From the NCBI RefSeq assembly GCF_033807715.1, contig NC_084589.1, positions 55,196,066 through 55,260,065 on the forward strand: DNA of 64,000 nucleotides, written 5' to 3'. The stretch is from Cololabis saira. Taxonomy: Eukaryota; Chordata; Actinopteri; Beloniformes; Belonidae. Position 1 is the stretch's first letter; each line of letters starts with the position of its first letter. The translations under genes and the position numbers were made by a program. A model generated the notes under the pieces. The model did not search any database. It saw only the letters and a program-made list of their open reading frames with translations, and was not told where the DNA came from. Positions 42,690 through 53,985 of the stretch are shown here, piece after piece.

Positions 42690-43245
42690 TGGTCCTCTTC
42701 AACAGCATTCTGCGACTGGACCTCAGCTGGCAGTCTTCTCTTCAGCCGTTCATGTCGGTGTCCCTTCAGTTCTGCCTTTAAAAAGTAGACCAAAAACAAA
42801 ATATATTAAAACATGCTAATTTGCAGAAGTAAACCCATCCTATACAATCTAATTTGATAACCTAATACAATAATTGATGGTCTACATTTCCCTCAGCATA
42901 ATCAAACTATGAACAAGTCCTTAAGACTAAACATCTCAACAAATTATTGGAATATACAGGACTGTCTCAGAAAATTAAAATATTGTGATGTTCTGTAATG
43001 CAATTACAAAAACAAAAATGTCATCCATTCTGGATTCATTACAAATCAACTGAAATATTACAAGCCTTTTATTATTTTAATATTGCTGATCATGGCTTAC
43101 AGTTTAAGAAAACTCAAATATCCTATCTCAAAAAATTTGAATAATCTGGGAATCTTAATCTTGAACTGCACTCGACTACATCAACTCTTCATGCTCTTTA
43201 CTCTGTTGTGCAATGGCCTCTGGCTTGAATATCTTATATCATTTT
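42690..43245. mobile_element. Fragment of a TCAGAAAATTAAAATATTGTG element
   Basis: From 42,960 the sequence ACTGTCTCAGAAAATTAAAA, GTAATGCAATTACAAAAAC and AGCCTTTTATTATTTTAATA is a common fish DNA-transposon end. The part before it is AT-rich and unassigned. Confidence 0.6.
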
Positions 43246-43249
43246 GTAA

Positions 43250-43300
43250 TTCCCGCCCACTCGACTCCACCCCTGTGAAAATAAAAGCCCCTCTGCGAGC
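43250..43300 (+). promoter_or_regulatory. Orphan promoter: GC/CACCC boxes and TATA-like box
   Basis: CCCGCCCAC, CTCCACCCCTG and ATAAAAG (43,280-43,287) in order over about 40 bp, upstream of a leader that ends in a strong splice donor. No coding exon follows until 63.1 kb on this strand. Confidence 0.45.
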
Positions 43301-43309
43301 AGCACGCCA

Positions 43310-43363
43310 GCCAGACTGGAGCTCCGCTGCACACCCAACCAGGACCCACGGCTGAAAAAAACA
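43310..43363 (+). other. Putative non-coding first exon
   Basis: GC-rich leader (CCAGCCAGACTGGAGCTCC ... ACCCACGGCTG) ending at AACACT with donor GTGAGT at 43,364. Start estimated from the TATA-like box. Confidence 0.4.
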
Positions 43364-43589
43364 CTGTGAGTATACCTTAGAATATTACAAGCTGTGTATT
43401 TTAATTGTTAATTTATCTCAAATGGTATATTAGCCGTTTAGACCTTCGTAAAGAAATTATTCTCTTTTGAATCCACATTTATCAAAGATCCGCAGTGCGC
43501 CCTATAATCAGGTGCAGCGTATGTATGAGTTTTGTGGTGCTTACTGAAAACATGTTTTTACAAACTGAAAACTAAAAAACAGTACCTTG

Positions 43590-43813
43590 CGCGACAAAAA
43601 CGCATAATTTAGCCACTATAACAAAGAATAATATATAAATAATAATAATGTCATAATCCGTGTATATATCACGACCACGGATCCCATTGACTTTGCATGG
43701 TACAATATCCGTGGTGCTCACACGGAATTATACCACTTTCCGTGTTGGTACCACGGAAAATAGTGGTGAGAGGTCGTGGGCATTTCACGGATTTTTGTGA
43801 GATCAGGTTGGAA
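43590..43813 (+). mobile_element. Palindromic-element family, terminal segment
   Basis: ACAAAAACGCATAATTTAGC through ATAATGTCATAATCCGTG and ACCACGGATCCCATTGACTT, ending TTTTTGTGAGATCAGGTTG. Same end as 8804, 63,058 and (reverse) 56,324. Confidence 0.85.
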
Positions 43814-44027
43814 AAATATTCTATCAATGTATATTTGTGTATCAATATTTAGCGTGTTTGTGGCTGAATGATGGAAAATAATCTAATTACGTTTTTTTTC
43901 CCAATATTGCGATTTAATATGCAAATATTTTTCCTTCAATAAAATTTAATGGATGATTTTATTACTCAAACAATATTATATACATTTAGTGTAAAATGTT
44001 CTTACAAAGACCTGGCATCTTTGTTGT

Positions 44028-44138
44028 TGTTGTGCTATTGTGTGTTTTATATTCTACTGCATTTTATCCCTGATGTAAAGCACTTTGTGATTGTATCTAT
44101 GAAAAGTGCTCTATAAATAAATTTTACTTACTTACTTT
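44028..44138 (+). mobile_element. LINE tail inserted in the left duplicate only
   Basis: TTATCCCTGATGTAAAGCAC, ATGAAAAGTGCTCTATAAAT and (TTAC)n. Absent from the matching place near 56,110. Confidence 0.8.
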
Positions 44139-44300
44139 TAAGTCTTGCATATTTTAATTTATCCAGTAAATACAATATACAGAGTAATGATAACAATAGA
44201 ACTAATGCTTTGTTTTTTAGAAAGTTTTAACCAGATTACTTCAACACCACAAACCAACATTTCTACTACATCAGACATACAATTTAAACTGACAAAACAA

Positions 44301-44984
44301 CAAAAACATGTTTTCCTTAAACCAGTTTTATGTGAGACACTGCACTCAAAAATCTGTCAAAATATGATGTGTGACTTTGGTAAGTGTAACCCAGGTAGCA
44401 TGTAGCTATGTAAAGTTTATGTTGAGTGTGCAGTACGATGGGACGGGGCCTGAGTTTGTTGTTGAACTGTAACATGTAATATTACCCTTTAATTTAACTC
44501 CTTTAAGTTTTACCACAATTTGGACTTCCAACCTTCCTTAATAGACTTAATAAGGACACCACACAACTGTACTTTAAACGTAATAATCCTTTTACAGGTA
44601 TTTATTTTCAAAATGAGAAAATAAAATTAGGTAATTCTTCCTGTGAAATGAAATATAAACAAGACTGAAAATGGTATTAATAAAATTGTACAAATGGAAA
44701 ATGAGATTTATTTTCCTTTTTCTTTCAAAATATTCTTCTATACCTTTATACTCAGTAAACAATACCTTATTTTGTTCAAGACAAATACCTTTTTATTCTT
44801 TTAAGTTAAACCCAAAATACCTCTTTACTTTCTTTTAAGCAGAATAAGTACCCCTTTAAATAGCTTTTATACAAAATAAGTACCCTTTAATTACGGTCGT
44901 CCCGATCAGGATTTTTTAGCTCCCGATCCGATCACTTGAGTTTGAGTTTCTGCTGATCCCGGTTTTGGGAGTGTGAATATTGCT
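44301..44984. other. No gene seen; a hAT fragment at the end
   Basis: AT-rich. At 44,898-44,955 CGTCCCGATCAGGATTTTTT, GATCCGATCACTTGAG resembles the hAT element found complete at 51.0-51.7 kb. Confidence 0.5.
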
Positions 44985-47116
44985 GACTTATGTTAGAAAC
45001 ATTACACTGACCTATTTAATTGTGTTAAAAGTGATGATTTTAATCTAGGTGCTGTTTCTAATGCTAGTGTGGTTATTAGACCTGAAGAGATCAGAAAAGC
45101 TATCGAGAGACTAGCTCTAAATAAGTCCTGTGGACCTGATCAAATAACTGCCGAACACTTAAAATATTCCAGCCACAGAGCTTCTGTACTACTGGCTATG
45201 TGTTTTACTGGAATGCTGATGCATGGAATACTTAGTTTAGTTTAAGTTTAGTTTAGTTTATTGATTTGCACAGTTTTTAAAAAATATACAGGAAATATCA
45301 ATGATAAACACTATACGGTGCAGGAAGAGGCAAAAAACCCAATCCACCGAAGATATTAAAATTTCATGTCAAGATTAACATACAAAAAAACAGAAAGTAA
45401 AACTACACAAAAGTGATGGCAAACTAATAATGCAATATATAAATAATAAAGAATAAAGACAAAAAATAAATGTGTGTGAGTGTGCATGGGATATTGTTTT
45501 TACAACTTATATTATATTGACTCCTGAGCAAATAAGACTGTACATGTCACTATGAGTGAAACACACAAAAAAAAAAAAAAAAAAAAAAAAAGAACATGGA
45601 TACATAAACAACAATACATTGGGAAAACAGTTACAAAACAGCAGTCAAGTGGTCCTTCAAAACTCTTTTGTAATATTTCAAAGAGGACGAGCTGTTTGCC
45701 AAGTGGGAAAAATCATTCCACAATTTAGTCCCTAAATCTCACCGAACATTGACGTCTGCAAGTGAGAAATTTAGGAGGATGAAGATCTGAGGATTGTCGA
45801 GTTGAATAAGAATGAACCTGTGAATTTAATTTAAAGTAAGTCTTGAACTCTCCAGGAATATTACCTTCACTTGAATTTAGCTTATAAATAAAAACGCATA
45901 TCTGAAAAATATTGATATCATAAATAGTAAGAATCTGGAGTTTTTGAAATAAAGGAGTAGATGAAGCGAGTGACTCTGATCGAGTTGCAAGCCTAACAAA
46001 ACGTTTTTTTAGGACCAGAATTTATTTACTTCCTGACCACATGCTGTCAGTTCTATTGGTCCCTGTAGTCAAGGAGAAAACAGGGAAGATCTCCAGTATC
46101 GATAACTATAGGCCAATAGCCTTGGCTAGTGTGCTGTCAAAGGTTTTAGAGAGAGTCCTCCTTGAGAGGATGCAAGACTATATTGTCTCCACTGATGAGC
46201 AATTTGGTTTTAAAAGTAAACACAGCACTGACATGTGTGTATATGCTCTAAAAGAAGCTGTCAGCAAGTACAGTAAACATAATTCCACCATGTTCACATG
46301 CTTCCTGGATGCTAGTCGGGCCTTTGACAGAATTAACCATGAAAACTATTTACTAAGTTAAAAGAGAGAGGTGTACCCTCTTATCTAATACGTATATTAC
46401 ATTTCTGGTACTCCCATCAAACTATGCAAGTTAGATGGGGCGATACTCTATCTGGGCCCTTTTTGGTGACTAATGGGGTCAAACAGGGGGGGATTTTGTC
46501 ACCTGTGCTTTTCAATTTATATATGGATGAGCTCTCTACTAACCTTAGCAAGTGTAAGACTGGCTGTATGGTGGGGGAGAGACTCGTAAATCACTTAATG
46601 TATGCGGATGATTTGGTGATCATGTCTCCCTGCTCTGCTGGCCTACAGCAGCTGCTGAATGTGTGCTCTGAATATGGTCTGCAGTATGATATTATGTTTC
46701 ATCCAAAAAAGAGTGTAGTCATGATCATGAAAACCAAGGATGACCGGAAGGCAACATTCCCTTCATTTCCTGTGGCCAACAAGGTGCTCAGTGTCGTTGA
46801 CAGGGTCAGATATCTGGGTCACATCATCAGGGATGACCTCAGTGATGACGACGATATACAGAGACAATACTGTAAACTGTATGCACAGGCAAACATGTTA
46901 TCCCCAAAGTTTTATATGTGTACTGATGATGTAAAAATAGCTCTCTTTAAGGCATACTGTTCACCACTGTATACTGCCCACTTGTGGTGCAGCTACAGTG
47001 CTGGTAAATATAGAAAGCTGAGAGTGGCCTATAATGATGCCCGAGGTGGACTAGTGCTAGCCACTTGTTTGTTACCAGTGGAGTTCCAACCCTGGGTGCT
47101 GTTCTCAGGAACTTAA
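44985..47116 (+). pseudogene. LINE reverse transcriptase, interrupted
   Basis: Before the insertion: IRKAIERLALNKSCGPDQIT and AEHLKYSSHRASVLLAMCFT. After it: DNYRPIALASVLSKVLERVL, CFLDASRAFDRINHENYLLS, a frameshift, then VTNGVKQGGILSPVLFNLYM, the catalytic LMYADDLVIMSP, and RVRYLGHIIRDDLSDDDDIQ to AYCSPLYTAHLWC. Jockey/CR1-like motif order, clade not fixed. One inserted element and at least one frameshift make it inactive. Confidence 0.87.
45235..46024 (-). mobile_element. LINE tail nested in the LINE
   Basis: Starts with (TTTAGTTTAG)n and TTTATTGATTTGCACAG in reverse orientation. TACTT appears at both borders (45,229-45,235 and about 46,025-46,030), a likely short target duplication. It includes an A25 run at 45,568-45,591. 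Confidence 0.75.
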
Positions 47117-47343
47117 TGTACAGTTTTATGATGAGAGTGAACAAGTCCAATAATGAAATAATAATGACACTGACAATGCCTGAAAGGAGCAGCATCCGAT
47201 ACTCTTCCTGTTTTTAGAAACACTGGAGAGAGTCCCTGTATGTTTCTTAAATCTGTATTTTAATTTATTTTATGTTTTGTACTTCTGTTGTATCATGTTT
47301 GTCAATATGGACCTTGTAGTCTGAAATAAAGATAAAGTTTAAG

Positions 47344-47905
47344 TTGTGCCATGATACAGGTGTGTACCGATTTTCGTTCATGTACGTCAAACCGTATTGT
47401 GGGGCTTGAAGTTTTTTTTGTCTGAATCAGATGAAGGGTGGGTGCGCTTTTTGGCGTCTAGCGTCACCACGGTAACACTTTTGAAAGAGAAAAGTAATGC
47501 GCGTAGTCGCAGGATGGAGACGCACATTTTGATGTATAACACATCTGGGTGCACATTACGGTTCGAGCTGAATTAATTCTCGAAGGAATGGCTCATATTG
47601 CTCCAAAATTACGCGATTAATTCAGAATGTTCAAAATGGCCGACTTCCTGTTTGGTTTAGGCCATGGCGCCAAGAGACTTTTCTTTAAGTTGCGACATGA
47701 TACAGGTGTGTACCGATTTTCGTTCATGTACGTCAAACCGTATTATGGGGCTTGAGGCGCAAAGTTTTTTTGTCTGAACCAACCAGATGAAGGGTGGGCG
47801 CGCTTTTTGGCTTCTAGAGTCGCCACGGTAACGCTTTTGAAAGAGAAAAGTAATGCCTGATGTCGCAGGATGGAGACGCACGTTTTGAGGTATAACACAC
47901 TTGGG
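47344..47905 (+). mobile_element. CGCGCTTTTTGGC family, two tandem copies
   Basis: ATGATACAGGTGTGTACCGA, TCGTTCATGTACGTCAAACC and GTCGCAGGATGGAGACGCAC occur at 47,350-47,640 and again at 47,697-47,900. Non-coding. Confidence 0.85.
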
Positions 47906-47991
47906 TGTGTGTTAAAGCAGCACAATGTAACTTTCAGCTTTTGTTGAGTTTGGCGGCTCCTTTGGACAAAATGGTAGTGCTTTACCAGAAA

Positions 47992-48012
47992 GAACTACAT
48001 TTCCCATGATGC
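47992..48012 (+). promoter_or_regulatory. ZNF143-like site
   Basis: ACTACATTTCCCATGATGCA closely matches the ZNF143/Staf consensus ACTACAATTCCCAGAATGC. It lies within repeat DNA, with no transcript evidence. Confidence 0.4.
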
Positions 48013-48436
48013 ACCAGGACGTACTGCCGGAAAACTCCTGTCCCCGTCGCTGCATTTGATAATGCGCTCTGGTTTTGTTCTACGGCATCTTTTTCCTGTC
48101 ACGTTTTTTACAGGGACTTTGTCATAAATTAGTAGTCCAACATAGTTACTGACAAAATAAAAAAATACTTTATAACCTGTCAATAACTGAACGTTTTGCA
48201 GATCAGCCCTGCATAATTTTACAGTTCTCAGGAAAAATAGTAGAAATGTTCTATACATTTTCTTTGCATTGCATTCTTTCCTCTAGTGCTGTAATTCTAT
48301 TCAATTGTATTATTATTTTATAAAGCTTCCTCATTGCCAATTACACAATTTTATGATCACTATTATTATTCTGTGTCTGTTGTTGATATTCTCAGTAATT
48401 TTAGAATTACCAAAACCCAAGACGAATGTGAAAACA

Positions 48437-49850
48437 TTCTAGTTATGTTCATGCCAAGTAATGGCATGAACATATTGCAATCGTCCAGAATGGCCCAAGG
48501 GGCAATGTTGCTAGCATTTTGCTAACAAGCTAAAGTCGCAAAAGTCCCACGTCACACCAGCGGGTGTACAGCATGACCCCGCTCTGATGTGGGAAAAAAA
48601 ATCCCCAAAAAATAAAACACGGACGGAAAAATGAGGAAAAACATGAAAATGAAGGCGATATATTAGTATACAGAAAAGGTTTCCCTTTTCTTATTATTCT
48701 TATTCCGCACTCTTTTTTCGTCCATTAATACGGCCCGAACCGCAACGTGCACCCATGCATGGCATACATCGTTGGATGCGTCTCCACCATGCCTCGATGG
48801 GCATTACTTTTCTCAGTCAAAAGTGTTACCGTGGCAACGCTTCATGCCAAAAAGCGTTTTCGGACGCTTATTGCTAGACCGAACTTTATCGTAGAGACAT
48901 CGTTCAAATTTACTCGGCCCGATTGGCACTAACGCACCGTACTACCTCATTTTGCTACGTATTACGGTTTTTGCGATATTTACCTTTTTTTTTTTAAAGG
49001 AGCTTGAGGCTCCTTTTAAGAAATGAGACTCTCTAGCGCCACCCTTCACCACGACGGCCGTTGGGGGTACTGCAGCCAACAGTGAAGCCGGCACGGGAGA
49101 ACGGGGAGAACGCACATGCAGCGTCATGTGACATCACATCTGCAGCCCGGCGCGGGAAATTCGGGACCGAATTGCAGCACATTTTGCAGCACACAGACTG
49201 TTTAAGGCAAAGGAGAGATACACTAGAGGAATCATTCTTTTGGGTTTGGAATGCTTCATCTGACATTATTACTAGAAAACTTAAAATGTATACGAATTTT
49301 TTTCATAAATCCTGCCACAATCCGGCCCCAAGCTCCTTTAAATTTCCATTTGACTTTGGACGCTTGTTGCTAGGCAACAGGTTATCGTAGAGACATTGTA
49401 CAAATGTTCCCCGACTCGGCACGCTGTGGACTTCAACATATTCAAATTTCATGAAGCTGGAATTTAAGGAAATTTTATGTCAAAATCCATGCCAAGTGGC
49501 CCCATTCATTCGGATGGAGTTTTTTACCACGGTGAAAAAAAACCTATCCGTTAACGTAGCCTGAACCAGAACGTGCACCCATGCATGGCATACATCGTTA
49601 CATGCGTCTCCATCGTGCCTCGATGGGCATTACTTTTCTCAGTCAAAAGTGTTACCGTGGGGACGCTAGACGCCAAAAAGCGCGCCCCATTAATAGCTAT
49701 TGGGAGCACAGGAATGAATGCAATACAACCGTAAACACCTCGAACTGACATAGAACCACCAAGAACACAACCACTACAGCCCCAAACCAAAGCAGAGAGA
49801 GGGGACGAATGGGCAGTAGGGCATGCCCATATCAAAATTTCCTGAAATTT
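48437..49850 (+). mobile_element. Inverted element pair, unit A
   Basis: Begins near TTCATGCCAAGTAATGGCAT and ends near GGGCATGCCCATATCAAAAT, CTGAAATTTTCTAG. Contains two CACCCATGCATGGCATACAT blocks and two ACTTTTCTCAGTCAAAAGTG blocks. Unit B at 51,833-54,245 is its reverse complement. Non-coding. Confidence 0.8.
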
Positions 49851-51012
49851 TCTAGTTTTGATTCTTATTGAACAAAGAACTCTACATTTACATTTGTATC
49901 ATAACAATTCTGTCTCTTGTTTTATCCCCATAAATCCCCATCGGTCGGACATCCCTCCTCGTCTTTCAGCTCACACCAGCGAGTGAACGCAGTGATTGCC
50001 TGCCAGAATCTGATTTCTCCCCTGAAAATGGGTCTTTTTACCTGCCAAAAATTGATTGAAGGCTAAATACAGTTAATGAAAAGTTGTCTCTACCTAAATA
50101 TGATTTGATCTTATTCTTGAGCTTCATAATATAAACACTAGAGCTCACAGGATTGCTTTTAACTCTTTTACAACACAAAATAGGCATTTTCACCTGCAAA
50201 AAATTGATTGAAGGCCAAATACAGTTAATGAAAAGTTGTTTCTGCCTAAATATGACTCTATCTAATTCTTGAGCTTCATAATCTGAAAATCTGACATTTA
50301 AACGCTATCGCTCAACGGGCTGCTGTGCGCGCTCCCGCGGCCACAAATCAGATTCTAGCACACAATCACTTTTTGGCACGAGACCGGGCCAATGTTTATT
50401 CTTGTCCGGGCATTTAGCTTGTTACTCTCCCGCCTTCTTTTTTTGCCTCCTCTGATAAAACTTTTATTTTCTTGGTTTTTCCGCTGCTTGGGCCATGATA
50501 CCAGCTTCTGCTGAGCTCTGCGCTCCACGTCCCGCCCAGCTTTGGTCTGGATGGGTTACCATGGTTACCATGACACCAGCTTCTGCTGAGCTCTGCGCTC
50601 CAAGCCCCGCCCAGCTTTGGTCTCCACTACGAATGGGGAAGGAGGGGGAAGTGACGTATGCCGTAAAGCAGTCAAAGCCGTAAAAATGTGTAGTTTTTTA
50701 GTGTGGCAGGGTTCCTACCATGCTCCTCAAAGTTACATAGTGCCAGTGAAGGCGATACAGACCCCTCAGACCATGACAGAGGTTCATTAAACCTGTTGGA
50801 AGTTGATGTTCCATCACAATGATGATGATGAAATATGATATTAAGCTGGAAACGTTACATAGTGCTGCTTTAACTTGATATTAAATACAAGCCATAAACC
50901 AAGCACCACATATACAATCTTGTTCCTTCTTGGTTTGTGTCAGACACTCAAGTATGTCACAGCAGCAGAGCCGAGTTGAGAAGAGTAGAGCAGAGTAGTG
51001 GACAAGCTCCAT
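49850..51012. other. Interior between units A and B, part 1
   Basis: Contains a tandem pair (AAAAATTGATTGAAGG and AATACAGTTAATGAAAAGTTG) at 50,047-50,120 and 50,200-50,270, plus the end of the TTAA element. No gene. Confidence 0.55.
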
Positions 51013-51738
51013 AACTAGGGATGTCCCGATCTGATCACATGATAGGAAATCAGGCCTGATCACGATGTTTCAGACTTGATCGAAACCCTAACCCTACCCC
51101 TTTGATCGCCAGACTATAGAAACAATACTAAACAACTGGTGTATCAACAGGCAACAGGTCCACGTCATTTTATGCAACAACGCTGCTAACCGAACTAAGC
51201 TGCCGGTTGTGTCGTCTTCCTAGCAGAGCGTTCATAAAAACGCCACTGACTGTGTCGCGCATTTTTGCCAACTTTGCGTGCACGAGGGCTTTCTTTCTCA
51301 ACGCAGCGTGATAGACACCCTGGCTACCGTGAGGAAGATTGTAGGACACTTCAAACACAAACATTTTATTCTTTTAGCCAGAAAAGGACAGTCAGAAGTA
51401 AGAGTTCAATCTAAAAAGCACATTACTGCCTGACCTTATGACACTGTTGCTCTTTTATTTACTTATTTGTTTAAATACTTGCTGGGTATTTTCAGTTGAG
51501 CTGCTGGTTTTATTTAATTAAAATGTATGTTGAATTTTGCACTATTTTTACTACTTAATAGTTGCACTATTATTATTTGATTGTTCAAGTTACCTCAAAC
51601 AGAACTGCACTGTTTAAGTGCAAAATGATAAAATAAGGTGACAACCTGGATCTGTTTATTTTGCATTTGTTCATTCCGATTTGGACTCATCAAATCAAAT
51701 GACTCTGAATCTGCCAAATAAACCTGATCGGGACACGC
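51013..51738. mobile_element. hAT-type element with TAGGGATGTCCCGATC end
   Basis: The left end is CTAGGGATGTCCCGATCTGA and the right in reverse is CTAGGCGTGTCCCGATCAGG. The flanks TCCATAAC and GCCATTAC agree at six of eight positions, like a decayed 8-bp duplication. No full transposase. Confidence 0.75.
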
Positions 51739-52521
51739 CTAGCCATTACTGTCCTACACTGAAGTGGTGCAGGAGCGATCCCTGCTGACGTTGAAATTAG
51801 TTTTTGAATCATAACAAGAGTAAAACACACTAGAAAATTTCAGGAAATTTTGATATGGGCGTGCCCTACTGCCCATTCGTCCCCTCTCTCTGCTTTGGTT
51901 TGGGGCTGTAGTGTTTGTGTTCGGAGTGGTTTTATGTCAGTTTGAGGTGTTTACGGTTGTATTGCATTCATTCCTCTGCTCCCCATAGTTATTAATGGGG
52001 CGCGCTTTTTGGCGTCTTTGACTGAGGCAAGTAATGCCCTTCGAGGCACGATGGAGACGCATCTAACGATGTATGCCATGCATGGGTACACGTTCTGGTT
52101 CAGGCTACGTTAACGGATAGGTTTTTTTTTCACCGTGGTAAAAAACCCCATCCGAATGAATGGGGCCATTTGGCCTGGATTTTGACATAAGATTTCCTTA
52201 AATCACAGCTTCATGAAATTTGAATATGTTGAAGCAACAAGCGTCCAAAGTCAAACGGAAATAAAAAAAACATGAAAGGTCAATATCGCAAAAATTGTTA
52301 TAAATAACATAATGATGTTCGAGAGTCCGTTAGTGCCGATCGGGCCGAGTGATTGAAAGTTTGAACGATGTCTCTACGATAAAGTTCGGCCGAGCAATAA
52401 GCGTCCGAATTTTCACCTTTTTTTTTGCTTTTTGGCATCTAGCGTTGCCACGGTAACCCCTATTACTGAGAAAGGTAATGCCCATCGAGGCACGATGGAG
52501 ACGCATCCAACGATGTATGAC

Positions 52522-53985
52522 ATACAACTGTTAACACCCATTTCTCAAAACAATAACAGCTTTTTTCAAACTGAACACACAGATCTGAAAACCTCACACA
52601 CAAAATGCTAAACCTGACACTCCCTTTGCAAGATGACTCTTTGCCATCAAATCTCTTACCTGTTCACAAAATGGAACCCGTGTTTTCATTTGGTACACAT
52701 AGCCATTTTTTCAAATGACACACACATACCATTCATTGAGTACACACAACTAAGCATTTGTCTGCACACTACCAAGCATTTACAGCACACTTAGGTGCAA
52801 AACTGAAAACACAATTATAGAAACAGAACACACCATAATAATGACAATGACTTTGGAAAATGTGCTTTTTCTCCTTTTGTAAAATGTCTGTAGGCCTTCT
52901 TTTGTATAGTCAAACATAAAACAGCACACAAATATGCAACCAAAAAAAGTTTAATTTTAGCACACACAGAACAGTACAGTACAGTAACCCCCCCTCACAA
53001 AAAAAAATTTGCCATCATGCCTCCGGTTCCTGTCAGGCCAGAGGGCTCGTCCACATCACATCAATGTGCTCCCTGTCTAGGCAGCATTGGAAGAATCGCC
53101 TTGAGTGGCGAATGAAGCCCTGACAGGCCTCCACGCTTACGTCGCCACAAGCCTCCTCCATGGCCCGGAGCAGTGGGACCCGGCCCGGGGGGGTCCGTTC
53201 AAACACCTTCCACCTCCATGCTGAAAATAATTCCTCTATTGGATTAAGGAAGGGAGAGTAAGGTGGAAGAAATAGAGTGGAAAAGCGTGGGTGGTCCTGG
53301 AACCACCCACGCACCAGAGCAGCCCTATGGAAACTGACATTGTCCCAGATGACGATATAATGGATCCGATGTGGGACATCCATCCCACCAGGTGGTATTA
53401 GCAGGTCATGCAGGCCGTCCAGGAAGGCAAGGAGACGGGCAGTATTATAGGCCCCTAGGTGGGCATGATGGTGGAGGATGCCATGATGATTCATGGCCGC
53501 ACACATCGTGAAGTTGCCACCACGCTGGCCGGGGACCTCAACAATGGCCCGCTGGCCAATGACACTTCTGCCCCGGCGCCTCTTCTTCACGAGGTTGAAC
53601 CCAACCTCATAAATGAAAATGTACTCATTCACCTCCATTGCGGTGTCATACATTTTATACTGCAGTCCTGATTGAAAATTGCTCAACAGACCTGAAAGTT
53701 TAGAGATTTGAATATTTGTGTGTTGTAGTTTGATGCTTTGAGATTTTATTTGAGAAGTGTGTTCAACGACTGAACATTGTGTGTAGTGTTATGAATATTT
53801 GTGTGTTATAGGTTGATGCCACGGGATTTGTAATTGACATCAGAATGTAAAGAAGGAAAGTCAGACTCTAATGCAGTTAAGGGAGTGTGAAGTAGTGCCA
53901 ACTTGGGTCGAGCAATTGGTACATGAAGTGAAGGTTGTGCAAATTGTGCCAAATTTTTGATTTTTGGGTATTAGCAACTGTGAAA
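52522..53985 (-). mobile_element. IS630/Tc1-superfamily element
   Basis: Borders inferred from the break in unit B homology. The ends have imperfect inverted similarity (CTGTTAACACCCATTTCTCA and, in reverse, GTTGCTAATACCCAAAAATC). Carries a truncated DDE transposase. Confidence 0.7.
53033..53686 (-). pseudogene. IS630-like DDE transposase, N-truncated, catalytic Asp lost
   Basis: 217 codons covering the DDE_3-type catalytic domain. The first acidic site reads FIYEVGFNL, where the family has Asp (FIDE): Asp to Tyr by a single G-to-T change. The second, VIWDNVSFHRAA, and third, PPYSPFLNPIEELFSAW, are intact. The N-terminal helix-turn-helix half is absent upstream. Such proteins occur in many copies in fish genomes. 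Without the first Asp it should not cut DNA. Confidence 0.85.

Larger units (their letters stand above)
41862..42690. mobile_element. Element of the ATATGCGG family carrying rDNA
   Basis: Left part CTCCAGAAAAACGGGCTAAA to GAAATATGCAGGAAGTTGCG; right part AACTTTATGCGAAAATGTTC to GAAATATGCGCTCTTTTAGG. Both have the same motif style (TTATGCG, ATATGCGG, GCGATTA) on either side of a 28S/ITS2 fragment. Superfamily not determined. Confidence 0.6.
43590..44301 (+). repeat. Inverted duplication, left copy
   Basis: The terminal segment plus about 490 bp of flank is repeated in reverse at 55,943-56,540. The flank is not part of the other copies of the element, so this is a duplication of a larger unit. 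Confidence 0.85.
44985..47335 (+). mobile_element. LINE with an inserted LINE
   Basis: A reverse-transcriptase-bearing LINE interrupted at 45,235-46,024. The 3' UTR ends near 47,335 in GTAGTCTGAAATAAAGATAA. The coding remnant is described separately. Confidence 0.85.
47912..50873. mobile_element. TTAA-flanked element with AGCAGCAC ends
   Basis: The left end is TTAAAGCAGCACAATGTAAC and the right in reverse is TTAAAGCAGCACTATGTAAC, with TTAA at both outer borders as in piggyBac or Kolobok insertions. About 2.96 kb, no transposase. Another repeat (48,437-49,850) is nested in it. The 72-bp block CACCAGCTTCTGCTGAGCTC is duplicated at 50,498 and 50,574. Confidence 0.75.

Noticed and set aside
41889..42781. 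Several 100-220 codon frames
   Set aside because: They read through ITS2 and 28S rDNA, which is GC-rich and stop-poor.
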